DNA from: an uncultured Acidobacteriia bacterium
GTDB taxonomy: Bacteria > Acidobacteriota > Terriglobia > Bryobacterales > Bryobacteraceae
Reading direction: 5' to 3'
NCBI GenBank assembly: GCA_903881085.1
Contig: CAIRSA010000498.1
Span: 1-40,789, forward strand
Length of the DNA stretch: 40,789 nucleotides
Part shown: one piece after another, positions 11,031 through 20,700 of the stretch
Layout: the number at the start of each line of letters is the position of its first letter
Position numbering within the stretch: position 1 is the first letter of the stretch
The notes under the pieces: model-generated
What the model saw: the letters and a program-made list of their open reading frames with translations, nothing else
Told to the model about the DNA's origin: nothing
Database searches by the model: none
Made by a program: the position numbers and the translations under genes

Positions 11031-12299
11031 GTGCGGCTGGTAGTCATCGGCGGAGTGGCGGCGGGACTGAGTGCGGCGGCGCGTGCTCGCAGGCTGGATG
11101 CTGAGATGGAAATCGTGGTGCTCGAAAAGGGCGAGACGATTTCGCTCGGCGCATGCGGCCTGCCCTATTTCATTGAGGGCCAAGTACAACGGTTAAGCCA
11201 ACTGGTGGCCTACACACCGCAGCAGTTCTCCAAGGAACGCAACATCGCGGTGCGCACACAGGCCGAAGTGGTGACCATCTCACATCCGCGGCGCGAAGTC
11301 ACCCTGCGCAATGGCGAGAAGCTTCATTACGACAAGCTGGTAATCGCCACGGGCGCGCGCGCTCCGCGCAGCGAAAATCCACGCGTATGCGCACTGCATA
11401 CGCTGCATGACGCCGAACGTCTGAAATCGTTGCTCCAATCGCAGCGGCCAAAGACGGCGGCAGTGATCGGCGGCGGATATATCGGCATTGAGGCTGCGGA
11501 AGCGTTGCGGGCGCAGGGCGTGAACGTGACGATCTATCAGGCAAGCAGCTTTCTGCTGGGCCGCGCCGACGCCGCGCTGACCGATGCCGTGGCGAAACAG
11601 CTGCGGAAGTTTCGCATCCGGCTGGAGATGAACACGACAGTCACACCCGAGGTGCTCAAAGAAGATTTGATTGTCCTTGCCGCCGGGGTCAAACCGAACA
11701 CGACGCTGGCACAGGAAGCTGGTATAGAGCTCGGCCGCAGCGGAGCGATCCGCGCCAATGACCGCATGGAGACCAACATCAACGGCGTGTACGCGGCGGG
11801 CGACTGCGCCGAGACGACGAATCTGATCACTGGCCGCGCTACCTATGTTCCATTGGGCACAACGGCGAATAAGATGGGCCGCGTGGCGGGTGCGAATGCC
11901 GCAGGGGCGCGTGAGCGCTTTGCGGGCATCGTTGGCACATCGATTCTTCGCGCGTGCGGACTTGGCGTCGCAATGACCGGGTTGTGCGAAAGCGATGCGA
12001 AGGCGGAAGGCTTCGAGCCCGTTTCCGTCCTCATCCATGGACGCGATAAGGCAGGTTATTTCCGTTCGCGTCCGACGACTGTGTCGCTGGTTGGCGACCG
12101 CCGCACCAGACGCGTGATCGGCGGTTTTGTACTGGGCGACGACGGCGTGGCAGGCAGGATCAACGTGATCGCCACGGCGATTACAAACAAGATGAAAGTG
12201 GACGAGTTCGAAATGCTCGATCTGGCTTATACGCCGCCCTATGCGCCAGTGTGGGATCCGGTGCTGATCGCGGCACAGCAATTGGTGAAGGCATTGTGA
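11031..12299 (+). CDS. FAD/NAD disulfide oxidoreductase, CoA-disulfide reductase-like
   Basis: Pyridine-nucleotide-disulfide oxidoreductase of the CoADR/NADH-oxidase/NADH-peroxidase class. The FAD-binding motif VVIGGVAAGLSAAARARR is at the N-terminus. The single redox cysteine of this class is in SLGACGLPYFIEG (about residue 43). The NAD motif VIGGGYIGIEAAEAL follows, then a second FAD motif VYAAGDCAET. The C-terminal dimerisation domain runs from about residue 310. GTG start at 11031, 3 bases after the STAS stop. Whether it reduces CoA disulfide, O2, peroxide or another thiol cannot be told from sequence. Stop TGA overlaps the start of the thioredoxin-fold gene, which suggests a shared thiol-redox role. 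Confidence 0.88.
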   Translation: MRLVVIGGVAAGLSAAARARRLDAEMEIVVLEKGETISLGACGLPYFIEGQVQRLSQLVAYTPQQFSKERNIAVRTQAEVVTISHPRREVTLRNGEKLHYDKLVIATGARAPRSENPRVCALHTLHDAERLKSLLQSQRPKTAAVIGGGYIGIEAAEALRAQGVNVTIYQASSFLLGRADAALTDAVAKQLRKFRIRLEMNTTVTPEVLKEDLIVLAAGVKPNTTLAQEAGIELGRSGAIRANDRMETNINGVYAAGDCAETTNLITGRATYVPLGTTANKMGRVAGANAAGARERFAGIVGTSILRACGLGVAMTGLCESDAKAEGFEPVSVLIHGRDKAGYFRSRPTTVSLVGDRRTRRVIGGFVLGDDGVAGRINVIATAITNKMKVDEFEMLDLAYTPPYAPVWDPVLIAAQQLVKAL

Positions 12300-12745
12300 A
12301 ACAGGCGCCTGCATTCGAACTTGAGAGGCTTGGCGGCGGCAAGGCTGAATTAAGCGACCTGCTCGCCGAGAGCGCAATTTTGTTGGTCTTTTTCAAGATC
12401 TCGTGCCCTATTTGCCAGATGACACTGCCGTATCTGGAGCGTTTGAAAGACGGCAAGCTGCGTATTGTCGCGGTGTCGCAGGACGATGCGGAATCGACGG
12501 CGGAGTTCCACGAAGCGTTTGGTACATCCCTGGAGACGCTGCTTGATTCCGAAGACGGGGGCTACCCGGTTAGCAACGACTACGGCATCACGCACGTGCC
12601 GACGATGTTCCTGGTTGAGCAGGACGGGACTGTCAGCGAAACGATCGAAGGATTTGTGAAGCGCGAGATGTTGTCGCTCGGCGTACGCTGCGGTATTGCG
12701 CCGTTCCGGCCGGACGAACGCGTGCCGGAATGGAAGGCCGGTTGA
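12296..12745 (+). CDS. Thioredoxin-fold protein (TlpA/AhpC-like)
   Basis: Predicted cytoplasmic thiol-disulfide oxidoreductase or peroxiredoxin-like protein of 149 residues. The redox motif is SCPICQM (CPIC), and the cis-proline segment is THVPTMFLV. There is no signal peptide. GTG 12296 overlaps the stop of the preceding gene by two bases; the frame is open further upstream inside that gene, but the overlap start gives a normal N-terminus (MKQAPAFELERL). The tail carries an extra cysteine (VRCGIAPFRP). The tight coupling to the FAD disulfide reductase suggests that the two form a small electron-transfer pair, by inference. Confidence 0.85.
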   Translation: MKQAPAFELERLGGGKAELSDLLAESAILLVFFKISCPICQMTLPYLERLKDGKLRIVAVSQDDAESTAEFHEAFGTSLETLLDSEDGGYPVSNDYGITHVPTMFLVEQDGTVSETIEGFVKREMLSLGVRCGIAPFRPDERVPEWKAG

Positions 12746-12798
12746 AGCTCGAAGAACTAGTCCGCCGTGAGCGGAAGTAAGGTAAAATAGAAGAACCC

Positions 12799-13302
12799 AT
12801 GGCATCCCTGATCAATGAAGTTCTGAGCAATGCTGCAGCTATCGCCAAAGGCATGAGCATCACGCTGGTGGAGATGATGTCTCCCACGGTGACCGAGGAC
12901 TATCCGGACGCTCCGCCGAAGTTTCAGGAGCGCTTCCGCGGCGTGCATGAACTCCAGCGCGATGAACATGGCCTGGAAAAGTGCGTGGCATGTTTTCTTT
13001 GCGCGGCGGCCTGCCCCACGCAGTGCATCTACATCGAAGCCGCTGAGAACACCGAGAAGACGCGCATCAGCGGCGGCGAGCGTTATGCCAGCGTGTACAA
13101 CATCGACTACAGCCGTTGCATCTTCTGCGGATATTGCGTGGAAGCCTGCCCCACCGATGCGATTACGCATGGGCATGGATTTGAGATCGCAAGCTACAAC
13201 ACTTCGACGTTGGTTTACCGCAAGGAACAGATGCTGGTGCAGATTGCTCCTGGCGTGAAGCCTCCGGTAGTGCATGAGCCGGTTGCTGCCGGCGGCCATT
13301 AG
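12799..13302 (+). CDS. nuoI: NADH-quinone oxidoreductase subunit I
   Basis: Peripheral-arm subunit of respiratory complex I, carrying two [4Fe-4S] clusters that pass electrons towards the quinone site. Both cluster motifs are complete: CVACFLCAAACPTQC and CIFCGYCVEACPTDA. 167 residues, normal for the family. The other nuo genes are not in this window, so this copy stands alone at the end of a redox gene series. TAAAAT at 12783-12788, 10 bases before the ATG, might be a -10 element. It could be a second copy serving an alternative complex I or another quinone reductase; the rest of the genome would decide. Confidence 0.9.
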   Translation: MASLINEVLSNAAAIAKGMSITLVEMMSPTVTEDYPDAPPKFQERFRGVHELQRDEHGLEKCVACFLCAAACPTQCIYIEAAENTEKTRISGGERYASVYNIDYSRCIFCGYCVEACPTDAITHGHGFEIASYNTSTLVYRKEQMLVQIAPGVKPPVVHEPVAAGGH

Positions 13303-13350
13303 CCGGGTTGAAATTTCACCATTTTGAGTGAAGATGTTCGGCCACCGTGG

Positions 13351-13386
13351 GCAGAATGGCATTCTGCAGCCGATTGGCAATCGGCT
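13351..13386. repeat. Double 17-nt palindrome, repeat family A
   Basis: GCAGAATGGCATTCTGC (13351-13367, perfect 8-bp arms, one centre base) followed directly by AGCCGATTGGCAATCGGCT (13368-13386). Lies 50 bases after nuoI. A second pair lies 87 bases further on. Confidence 0.8.
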
Positions 13387-13472
13387 CCGGCGACTACTGT
13401 TGCGAGTTGAAATCCAAACCAGCGTGATCAGTGGCTCCGGTTCTGACGGAGTCCAAACTACTACCTAAAAAT

Positions 13473-13507
13473 GGCGAGTGCCACTCGCCCGCAGAATGCC
13501 ATTCTGC
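13473..13507. repeat. Double 17-nt palindrome, repeat family A
   Basis: GGCGAGTGCCACTCGCC (13473-13489) and GCAGAATGCCATTCTGC (13491-13507). The pair is inverted in order relative to the copy at 3825-3863. It sits just after the end of the minus-strand gene 13521-15275, and with 13351-13386 fills most of the 218-base gap between two convergent genes. Confidence 0.8.
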
Positions 13508-13520
13508 CCCACATCGGTGC

Positions 13521-15275
13521 CTAATTCGTTATCTTGACCTGTAGGTCTTCCTTGCCGCTTTCCTTCACCGTAAGCGGCTCGCCACGGTTTTCAAACGGGC
13601 GCATGAAGTCGGGGTCCATGTAGGCGCCGGATTCAATCACCTCCCACGCATGCACGCGGTACGAGCCGGGTATCAGGCCGGCCAGAGAGAAGTGACCAGT
13701 CGCATCAGTAGAGGTTGTGCGATAGAACTGCGAGTTCGACTTCCTCTCGACTTCTTGTGGCACCAGCACCACCGTGACGTTCGCCGCAGGCTGCGCCTGT
13801 TCATTCTGCACAAGTCCCGTAGCCGCGCCAGCATTGGGGCTGAGCACAATATCGATCGGCCCGGCAACGCCCCGAGTCAGGTCGATGCCAATCAGCTGCG
13901 AGTCGACTCCATTCACCAGAATTGATTTGATGTAAGAGCCATCGGGCATTCCGCTGATCGAAAGCGCGTAAAGATCGGGATTCACGTTTAGCAATTGGAA
14001 GTTGCCACCAGCGTCGGTCTTGACGCTTGGCGGCGGACCGCCGAAGGGCATCAGATCGGGCTCCAGGCTGCGCAGGCCCAACGACAGGCCCGAAGGCGGC
14101 GTTGGGTTGCCTTCGATGCGGACGCGGCCGATGAGGTTCATCGGCAAGTTAATGGTGATGGTTGCATTCTCCACTCCCGAAGCGCCAACCTGCAACGGCA
14201 TCCGCGAAGAGACCGATTTCTGGCGCGCCGGAATGGCGGCAACCAGGGTGTAGCTGCCGGGAGGAACACCGGTGATTTCAAAATTTCCATTCTGATCCAT
14301 ACGCATGGCGCGGCGCGTGGAACCGGGCGCGGCGGGTCCAGTCGGCACAAGCGACACCATCATGCGATTCTTGTCGGAGCCGGTGGTATCGATCACCTTG
14401 CCAGTAACTTTCACCGTTCGTTTCTTGCGCAACGTCATCTCGAATCCGCGCATTTGCGCGCCCGGGCCGAGTTCGACGGGGATCGCTGTAGCAACGTCGT
14501 TGGTGCCGGGATAGTACGTCGGAATGTATTCCTCTTCCGGCGTCTGCGCAACAACGGTGCGCGGGCCACCTCGGCCGGGAGGCCCTCCGCCGCCGAATTC
14601 GCGGCGATTGGTAGAGACGCTCAAAAAGTAGCGGCCGGGGGGCAGGCCGTAGACGCGAAATTCGCCGATGTCGTTGGTGGAGGCGTCGCCGTAGGATATG
14701 AGTTGCTTGCGCCCCTGCGAATACTTGGCGCGCATCGCCTGCACCTGTGCACCCTGCATGGGTTCGCCGTCCTGATCAAGGATCTTGCCGGTAATCACGC
14801 CATGCGGGAAGAGCCGGAAGAGCACGCCGCTCATGTTCTGCTTTGCGGCGAGGGTAATGATGGTGCCGTTATACTGCGGATCGTTGGCGCCGAAATCCAT
14901 TTCGACGTAGCCTGTGCGCTTGGCTGAGAGGCGGAACTTTCCGGGTGCGATGTTGGGGATCGCCCACTGACCGGAGGCGTCGCTGGTAGCGGCGTAAGAT
15001 CGCGGCACGCCTCCTATGGTGCGGTCGCCGGAATCGACGATGCGCAGGGTTACGGTGGCTTTGCTAAGCGGTTCGCCGGTGAGGGCGTTAGTCATGATGC
15101 CTGAGATGGAGCCGTAGGTAGCTGGATCGACGGGTGGCGGGGCCTGCTGGGTTCCGGCGGCTGTGATTTGCTGCTGGCCCGTGGTGGGAGGAGTTGCGCC
15201 AGCGCTGCGGCGCGTTTGAAATTGCGGCTGCGCAGTAAGGATAATCGGCAAAAGGCTTAACAGCAAGATTCGCAT
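13521..15275 (-). CDS. Secreted carboxypeptidase-regulatory-like repeat protein
   Basis: Exported protein built from several beta-sandwich carboxypeptidase-regulatory-like (transthyretin-like) domains. Examples are GSISGIMTNALTGEPLSKAT near residue 50, GVITGKILDQDGEPMQGAQ, VKVTGKVIDTTG and GLVQNEQAQPAANVTVVLVP, each followed by a G.F...G(L/I).PG.Y closing motif. The open frame extends to 15476, but ATG 15275 gives a clear signal peptide (MRILLLSLLPIILTAQPQF), so I start there (584 residues). No catalytic domain is visible. In acidobacteria such proteins are common and of unknown role, probably adhesion or carbohydrate binding. Divergent from the serine hydrolase, with 73 bases between starts. 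Confidence 0.82.
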   Translation of the reverse strand: MRILLLSLLPIILTAQPQFQTRRSAGATPPTTGQQQITAAGTQQAPPPVDPATYGSISGIMTNALTGEPLSKATVTLRIVDSGDRTIGGVPRSYAATSDASGQWAIPNIAPGKFRLSAKRTGYVEMDFGANDPQYNGTIITLAAKQNMSGVLFRLFPHGVITGKILDQDGEPMQGAQVQAMRAKYSQGRKQLISYGDASTNDIGEFRVYGLPPGRYFLSVSTNRREFGGGGPPGRGGPRTVVAQTPEEEYIPTYYPGTNDVATAIPVELGPGAQMRGFEMTLRKKRTVKVTGKVIDTTGSDKNRMMVSLVPTGPAAPGSTRRAMRMDQNGNFEITGVPPGSYTLVAAIPARQKSVSSRMPLQVGASGVENATITINLPMNLIGRVRIEGNPTPPSGLSLGLRSLEPDLMPFGGPPPSVKTDAGGNFQLLNVNPDLYALSISGMPDGSYIKSILVNGVDSQLIGIDLTRGVAGPIDIVLSPNAGAATGLVQNEQAQPAANVTVVLVPQEVERKSNSQFYRTTSTDATGHFSLAGLIPGSYRVHAWEVIESGAYMDPDFMRPFENRGEPLTVKESGKEDLQVKITN

Positions 15276-15348
15276 CGCGGGTACCGTCACCCTTATGTAA
15301 ACACACAAATGGAACGGTTTGTTGCCGGAAGTATGAGATGATCTCGAA

Positions 15349-16380
15349 ATGAGGCTCATACTTGTTGTTTTGTTTTCGTTGACGCTATTCGGCCAGGAAA
15401 TGGCGTCGAAGATGGACGGAGTGCTATCTGCCGCGACGGGCCAACAAAAGTTCATGGGCACCGTGCTGGTGGCCAAGGGCGGGAAGATCCTGCTGGAAAA
15501 GGGCTACGGCATGGCCGATCTGGAATTGGGCGTGGCCAATACTCCGGACAAGAAGTTCCGGCTGGGTTCGATCACCAAGCAGTTTACCGCCGCGTCGATC
15601 ATGCAGTTGCAGGAGCGCGGGAAGCTGTCAGTGACTGACCTGGCGTGCAAGTTCGTAGATGATTGCCCGGAGGCGTGGAAGACAATCACGGTGCAGCAAC
15701 TGCTGACCCACACGTCGGGCATCCACAGTTACACCAGTACGCCTGATTTCGCCAAGCCGCGGCTCATTCGGATTCCGTTGAAGCCGAGCGAAGTGTTGAT
15801 GCTAACGCGCAACACTCCGCTGGATTTCAAACCCGGCGAGGGATTTACGTATAACAATTCGGGGTATCTGTTTCTCGGATGCATCATCGAAAAGGTGACC
15901 GGCGATACCTATGCGCATTACCTGGAGAAGAACATCTTTGGGCCGCTGGGCATGAAGGACAGCGGCTACGATGATACTCGCGCCATTCTGAAAAACCGGG
16001 CCAAAGGCTATGAAGGCGGCCCGAATGGGATGAAGAATGCGGATTATATCGACATGAGTCTGCCACATGCCGCTGGTTCGTTGTATTCCACGGTACACGA
16101 TCTCTATCTGTGGGACCGCGCGTTGTACACGGAAAAAGTCATTTCAAAAAAGTCGTATGAAGCGATGACTACCGTGGTCAAACAGAACTATGGATACGGG
16201 CTCGCGATGGGGGCCACAAAAGGACACAAAATGGTTGGCCACGGCGGCGGCATCAACGGCTTCAGCACGATGATTTCACGCTTTCCCGATGACGACGCGG
16301 TGGTGATCGTGCTTTCGAATCTGGCCGGCCCTGCTACCAATGGTCTGGCGAAGCAGCTTTCCGAACTGCTCTTCGAATAG
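15349..16380 (+). CDS. Class C beta-lactamase-family serine hydrolase
   Basis: Penicillin-binding-protein-like serine hydrolase, exported (signal peptide MRLILVVLFSLTLFGQ). Catalytic motifs: SITK (SxxK, nucleophile and base) at about residue 75, YNNSGY (YxN) and GHGGGINGF (the HxG motif) near residue 293. 343 residues. Such proteins include esterases, D-amino-acid peptidases and true AmpC enzymes. The sequence does not show which, and nothing nearby suggests a beta-lactam regulator. The start is well defined by the signal peptide. It ends three bases before the convergent oligogalacturonate lyase gene. Confidence 0.9.
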   Translation: MRLILVVLFSLTLFGQEMASKMDGVLSAATGQQKFMGTVLVAKGGKILLEKGYGMADLELGVANTPDKKFRLGSITKQFTAASIMQLQERGKLSVTDLACKFVDDCPEAWKTITVQQLLTHTSGIHSYTSTPDFAKPRLIRIPLKPSEVLMLTRNTPLDFKPGEGFTYNNSGYLFLGCIIEKVTGDTYAHYLEKNIFGPLGMKDSGYDDTRAILKNRAKGYEGGPNGMKNADYIDMSLPHAAGSLYSTVHDLYLWDRALYTEKVISKKSYEAMTTVVKQNYGYGLAMGATKGHKMVGHGGGINGFSTMISRFPDDDAVVIVLSNLAGPATNGLAKQLSELLFE

Positions 16381-16383
16381 ACG

Positions 16384-17601
16384 CTATTTCCCGATGGCCT
16401 TGGCCACTTCCACGGCAAAGGTGTAAGTTGGGCCGAACATGTTGGAACGGAAGACGACCCACTTCTTGTCCGGGGTGAAGCTGACGTTGGGCTCCAGCCG
16501 GTACTGGTGCTTCGACATGTTGACGAGCTTTTCCGCGCGCAGCACGCCTGCGTGTACGAAGCCCTTCTCGTCGATACCCTGGCGGTTGGTCGTGAGTTCA
16601 GGACGGAAGAGATAGATCCACTGGCCGTCCTTGGCGCGTGCCACCTGGCCGGGGTCGCCGCCATCGCCGCAGAAGAGTTCGCCGTCGTGCGTGACGTTGA
16701 AGTGGATCGACCATTCGTCGCGCTGCAGGTGATACCAGGTGCGCTCGCCGGTATCGACGTTGAAGCCTGCCAGCCAGAAGACCTCGCCTCTGGGGGTTTG
16801 CAGGTCGTAGTAGATGGTCTTGCCGTCGTGGCTCCAGAACTCGTGGCCGAAGATCTCCATGGTCATGGTGCGGGTGTGGATCTTGGTGAAGTGCGTGCCA
16901 TCGGTGCGCACGGTCCAGATGCGGTCCACCTTGTGCCACGGGCCTTCATGGCAGAACATCAGCAACGTGGGGTCAGTGGGTGAGAATTCAAGATGGTTCA
17001 GCCAGTCGGTGGCTTTGTGGATGATCTTGGTTTTGCCGGTTTTGGTGTCGACAGTGAACATCGACATCCATTGGCGCGAGGCAAGTCGCTCTTCCATCAT
17101 CTGACCTTTGTTGCGCGGCTGGTCGAGGGTTTGCGGCGCGCCTGCGCCTGCTGGACGATTTTGGTTGTAGTCCGGCCCTTCGCCATCGATGTAGGTGCCG
17201 GCGAGCAACGTCTCGTCGGCATTCACGGTTGCGATGGAGCCGCGTGGCGGCAGTTTGGCGATTTCCCGGGTTGCGCCGGAATCCACGTCGGTCGAAAAGA
17301 CCGCGCCATCTTTGGTGTAGTAGACGTTTTGGGTTTTATGGCCGGTGACGATCACACGGACGCGGCCTTTGACGACGGACTTCGATTCCTTCGTGGCGAG
17401 GTTGAATGACGAGATGCCATCGGGGGTGGTGTAGATCAGCTTCTTGCCGTCCGCGGTGTAGCCGTTCTGATTGAAGTAGAGGCTGGCGCTGTTGGGTTCG
17501 TCGGTGAGACGGACCACGCGATGTCCGGTATCGGGATCGATCCAGGTCTTGGGTGGTGCTTGTGCCAAGGCAAGCAGGGGTAGGAAAAAGAAAAGCCGCA
17601 T
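16384..17601 (-). CDS. Oligogalacturonate lyase (PL22-like)
   Basis: Beta-propeller enzyme that cleaves short pectin-derived oligogalacturonides to 4-deoxy-L-threo-5-hexosulose uronate. Signal peptide MRLFFFLPLLALAQAPP, then DPDTGHRVVRLTDEPNSASL, the typical start of the family. Conserved stretches follow: NHLEFSPTDPTLLMFCHEGP, VDRIWTVRTDG, EIFGHEFWSHDGKTIYYD and NVTHDGELFCGDG. 405 residues. The classical enzyme is cytoplasmic whereas this one has a signal peptide, so it may act in the periplasm. Members outside enterobacteria are often annotated only by similarity, so the exact substrate is less sure than the fold. It lies downstream of a giant TonB-dependent receptor on the same strand. Confidence 0.8.
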   Translation of the reverse strand: MRLFFFLPLLALAQAPPKTWIDPDTGHRVVRLTDEPNSASLYFNQNGYTADGKKLIYTTPDGISSFNLATKESKSVVKGRVRVIVTGHKTQNVYYTKDGAVFSTDVDSGATREIAKLPPRGSIATVNADETLLAGTYIDGEGPDYNQNRPAGAGAPQTLDQPRNKGQMMEERLASRQWMSMFTVDTKTGKTKIIHKATDWLNHLEFSPTDPTLLMFCHEGPWHKVDRIWTVRTDGTHFTKIHTRTMTMEIFGHEFWSHDGKTIYYDLQTPRGEVFWLAGFNVDTGERTWYHLQRDEWSIHFNVTHDGELFCGDGGDPGQVARAKDGQWIYLFRPELTTNRQGIDEKGFVHAGVLRAEKLVNMSKHQYRLEPNVSFTPDKKWVVFRSNMFGPTYTFAVEVAKAIGK

Positions 17602-17650
17602 GATCTTCGATTGTATCGGAGATCATGCGGCGGGTGTATCGCTTGATTGA

Positions 17651-17730
17651 GGAACCGCTCCCTTACGGTCGCGGCTCGGTGCGTGCCGGAATGCGGCTAA
17701 CCGAGCCGCGACCGTAAGGAAGCGGTTTCC
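17651..17730. repeat. Large imperfect palindrome, repeat family B
   Basis: Left arm 17651-17680 (GGAACCGCTCCCTTACGGTC...), right arm 17699-17730 (AACCGAGCCGCGACCGTAAG...), near-perfect complement with an 18-base loop. Lies between the receptor gene end and the lyase gene start. It could fold in RNA and may stop or separate transcription, but it is clearly a dispersed repeat, as related copies lie at 65-92 and 26161-26233. Confidence 0.8.
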
Positions 17731-17735
17731 ACAAT

Positions 17736-20700
17736 TTAGAAGTAGTACTTCAAACCCATCTGGATGTTGCGCGGGTTCTGCACCTGGCCTGTGATCTGGC
17801 CGAAACCGCCGGGGTTGGTGATGTCGCGGCCGGGGGGACCCCAGCTTACGTGGTTAAACGCATTGAACATCTCCATGCGGAAGTCGACGTACTTCTTCTC
17901 AGTGATCTTGAACTTCTTGCCGATCGACATGTCGAAGTTGAAGAAGCTGGGAGCGCGGAGAATACCAACACCTGCGTTGCCCAACTGGCCGACGGCTGGA
18001 ACGCCGAAGGCGCAAGTGCCGTTGTAGACACCGGCGGCGCAGAAGATGCTGGCACCGTTAGCAGACACAGGACCATAGAACTGGTCGACCGTCTGCGAAG
18101 GAATGGTGAACGGAGCATACGCATTCGCGCGAACGTTGCCACGCGGCGTGCGGCCACCGGTGTTGGCAGTTGATGCCGTGACGGTGACAGGGAAACCGGA
18201 GTGGGCGTTCTCAGAGAAGTTCAGGTTCCAGCCGCCCAGAATCAGGTCGGTGGCCTTGTTCCAGCTTGCGCCGTACTTCATACCTTTGCCGAACGGCATG
18301 TTGTAGACGCCGCCAAAGCTGAAGTTGTGCTGCGCATCGAAGCAGGAAGGACCGCGGTTTGCGCGGCGGTTGTAAGCATCCTGCCAGTATGCGCCTTCCG
18401 CACTGGTGGAGCCGCAGCCGTAATAACCGAGGTTTTCCATGATGCTCTTGCTCCAAACGTAGAAGCCAGTGACTTCCAAACCGCCGGACATACGCTTGCG
18501 TCCGCTGAACTGCAGTGAGTTGTAGCTCATGCGGGCGCTGCCTTCGGTCAAAGCGATGTTGCCTACATTGGGAAGCGACTTGGCTAGCGGACGACGGTCG
18601 TTGGAGTTGATCCAGGTTGCGGGGTCGCCGACTCCGGCAACCGGGTTGTTAGCTTCGTGCGGCACCACCAAGTGTGTGCCGAGTTGTCCAACATAAGCGG
18701 CGGTAAGAGACGAGGTTTTGGTGAACTGGTATTCCAACGTTGCGTTGTACTGGTGAGTGAACTGTGGGCGCAGATTGGGATCCCAGGCGCGGGCCTGATA
18801 GTAAGGCGTTCCGCCAACACCTGTGCGGGGTCCGGTGAGCACGCCCGAGTTCGGCGCATCGGCGAAACCGATGCCGATGTTGCCAGGGGTGCGTGGATCG
18901 TAGTTGACGTTGGTTTCCACAAAGAAAGGCGGGTTCAAAGGCAGGCGAAGGTTTGCGCCGGTGCCTTCCAGGAAGCTCGACATGGCATAACCCATGCGAT
19001 AAACGAGCTTCGAGGTGGGGTTATAGGCGAAACCGATGCGCGGTTCGAACTGCTTGTAATAGGGGTTGTAGAGCGCGCGGCTGTTGCCGTTCTTGCCAGC
19101 GAGTTGAACTTCGCCGGTGTAGACATTGATGTTGGCCTGGCGGTCAGCAACTTCATACAGCGGCTGCACGAATTCCCAACGCATACCGATGTTGACTGTG
19201 AGGTTGCGCATCCACTTGAAATCGTCCTGGATGAACAAGCCGTCCGTCCAGTGGCGTTGGCCCCATTTGCCGACCACAGCGCCGCGCCCCTTGCTGATGA
19301 GCTGGTTCATGAGGAAGTCACCGTATGCTAGGCCGGAGTAGGTGCCGTCGAAGGTGAACGTTCCGAGTGCGCCATTGTTGCCGGCGTAGTAGCGGTTCTG
19401 GCGGAAGCGGATGAACTGCGCACCCATCTTCACAAGGTGCTTGCCCTTCTGCCAGGTGAGGTTGTCGGCATACTGCAGCTTGTTATCGACCGTGCTGCCG
19501 ACGGATGCGCCGGTGCCGATGCCGCTCAAGCCGTTGCCGAGCGAAATGCCGCTGAGTCCTGCATAAGGCTGGCCGCCACCGACACCGAATTTTGCGTTGC
19601 CATCCGCGCCGAGCTTGCCGCTCCAATCCACCGGATAACCTTCATCGATGCCGATGCGGGTGTAGCCGAGGCGGACTTCGTTGACGAGGCTGGGGGAGAT
19701 GGTGCGAGTCCAGGCAGCGACCGCGCTCATAGTGGGCGCGATGTTGGCCGAGGTCATGAACACGGGCAGCGCCGCGGCACTACCGAATTGTTCGTAACGG
19801 CCTATGGACCAGCGAAGCATGATGCCGTCTTTGTCGTTGGGGCGGATGTCGCCTTTCACGTCGGCCTGATTGTTCTTGAGCGTGTTGGCCGAAGAAGAGA
19901 TGTAGTTGTTGGTGATGCCGAGCTGGCCAGTACCGGTGTTGTTGGGCAGCGGATACAGATCGGGGCTGCCAAACAGCTTTTGCGCTACGGGATTGGTAAG
20001 GCGGCTGACCGGAATGACATTGCTGGGGTAGGCCAGACCGTTGGAAGGATCCTTCACCACCTGATTTGCTTTAGTGAGGAAGTCACCCAGATTGCCGGTG
20101 CGCCACGCAGCGGGAGCAACTGTTGCGGTGGCCGGACCGGAGTCTCGCTGTTGCGTGCCTTCGTAGTCCATGAAGAAGAACATTTTGTTCTTCTGGATTG
20201 GGCCGCCCAGGGTGCCGCCGAAGATATTGCGTTTGAACGCGCGCTTCGCAACATTGTTGCGGTTGTTGAAATAGCCGTTGGAATCCAGCTTGGCGTTGCG
20301 GAGAAACTCGAACGCGTTGCCGTGAAACTCATTCGTGCCGCTCTTAAAGGTGGTGTTGACGATAGCGCCGCCGGCGTTGCCGAATTCGGATGCGCCGTTG
20401 CCGGTGATTACTTTCACTTCTTCCAGTGCGTCGACATTGGGCTCATAGCCGATGCGGTTATCGATCGAGTCGTTGTTGTCGATACCATCGAGCAGGAAGC
20501 TGTTGGTCTGTTCGCGATTGCCGTTCACCTGCGGACGGCTGCCAGAGCCCTGGAAGCGGCCGGAGGTGTTCATGGCGTTGGGACTGGTGGAGATTGCGCC
20601 CGGGATTAACATCGTCAAGCTGGCGAAGTTGCGGCCGTTCAGCGGAATCGCTTCCAACCGGCTGGCGGTGATGGAATCACCCGTTGAGGTGGATTCGGTT

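Noticed and set aside
13303..13520. CRISPR-like array in the repeat-rich gap
   Set aside because: The repeats are palindromes with varying sequence and no regular spacers; they match repeat family A found elsewhere.
15349..16380. True beta-lactamase resistance gene
   Set aside because: SxxK, YxN and HxG motifs are shared with many esterases and peptidases; nothing specific for AmpC was seen.
19437..20609. 390-residue open frame on the plus strand
   Set aside because: Antisense to the first TonB receptor; no recognisable domain.
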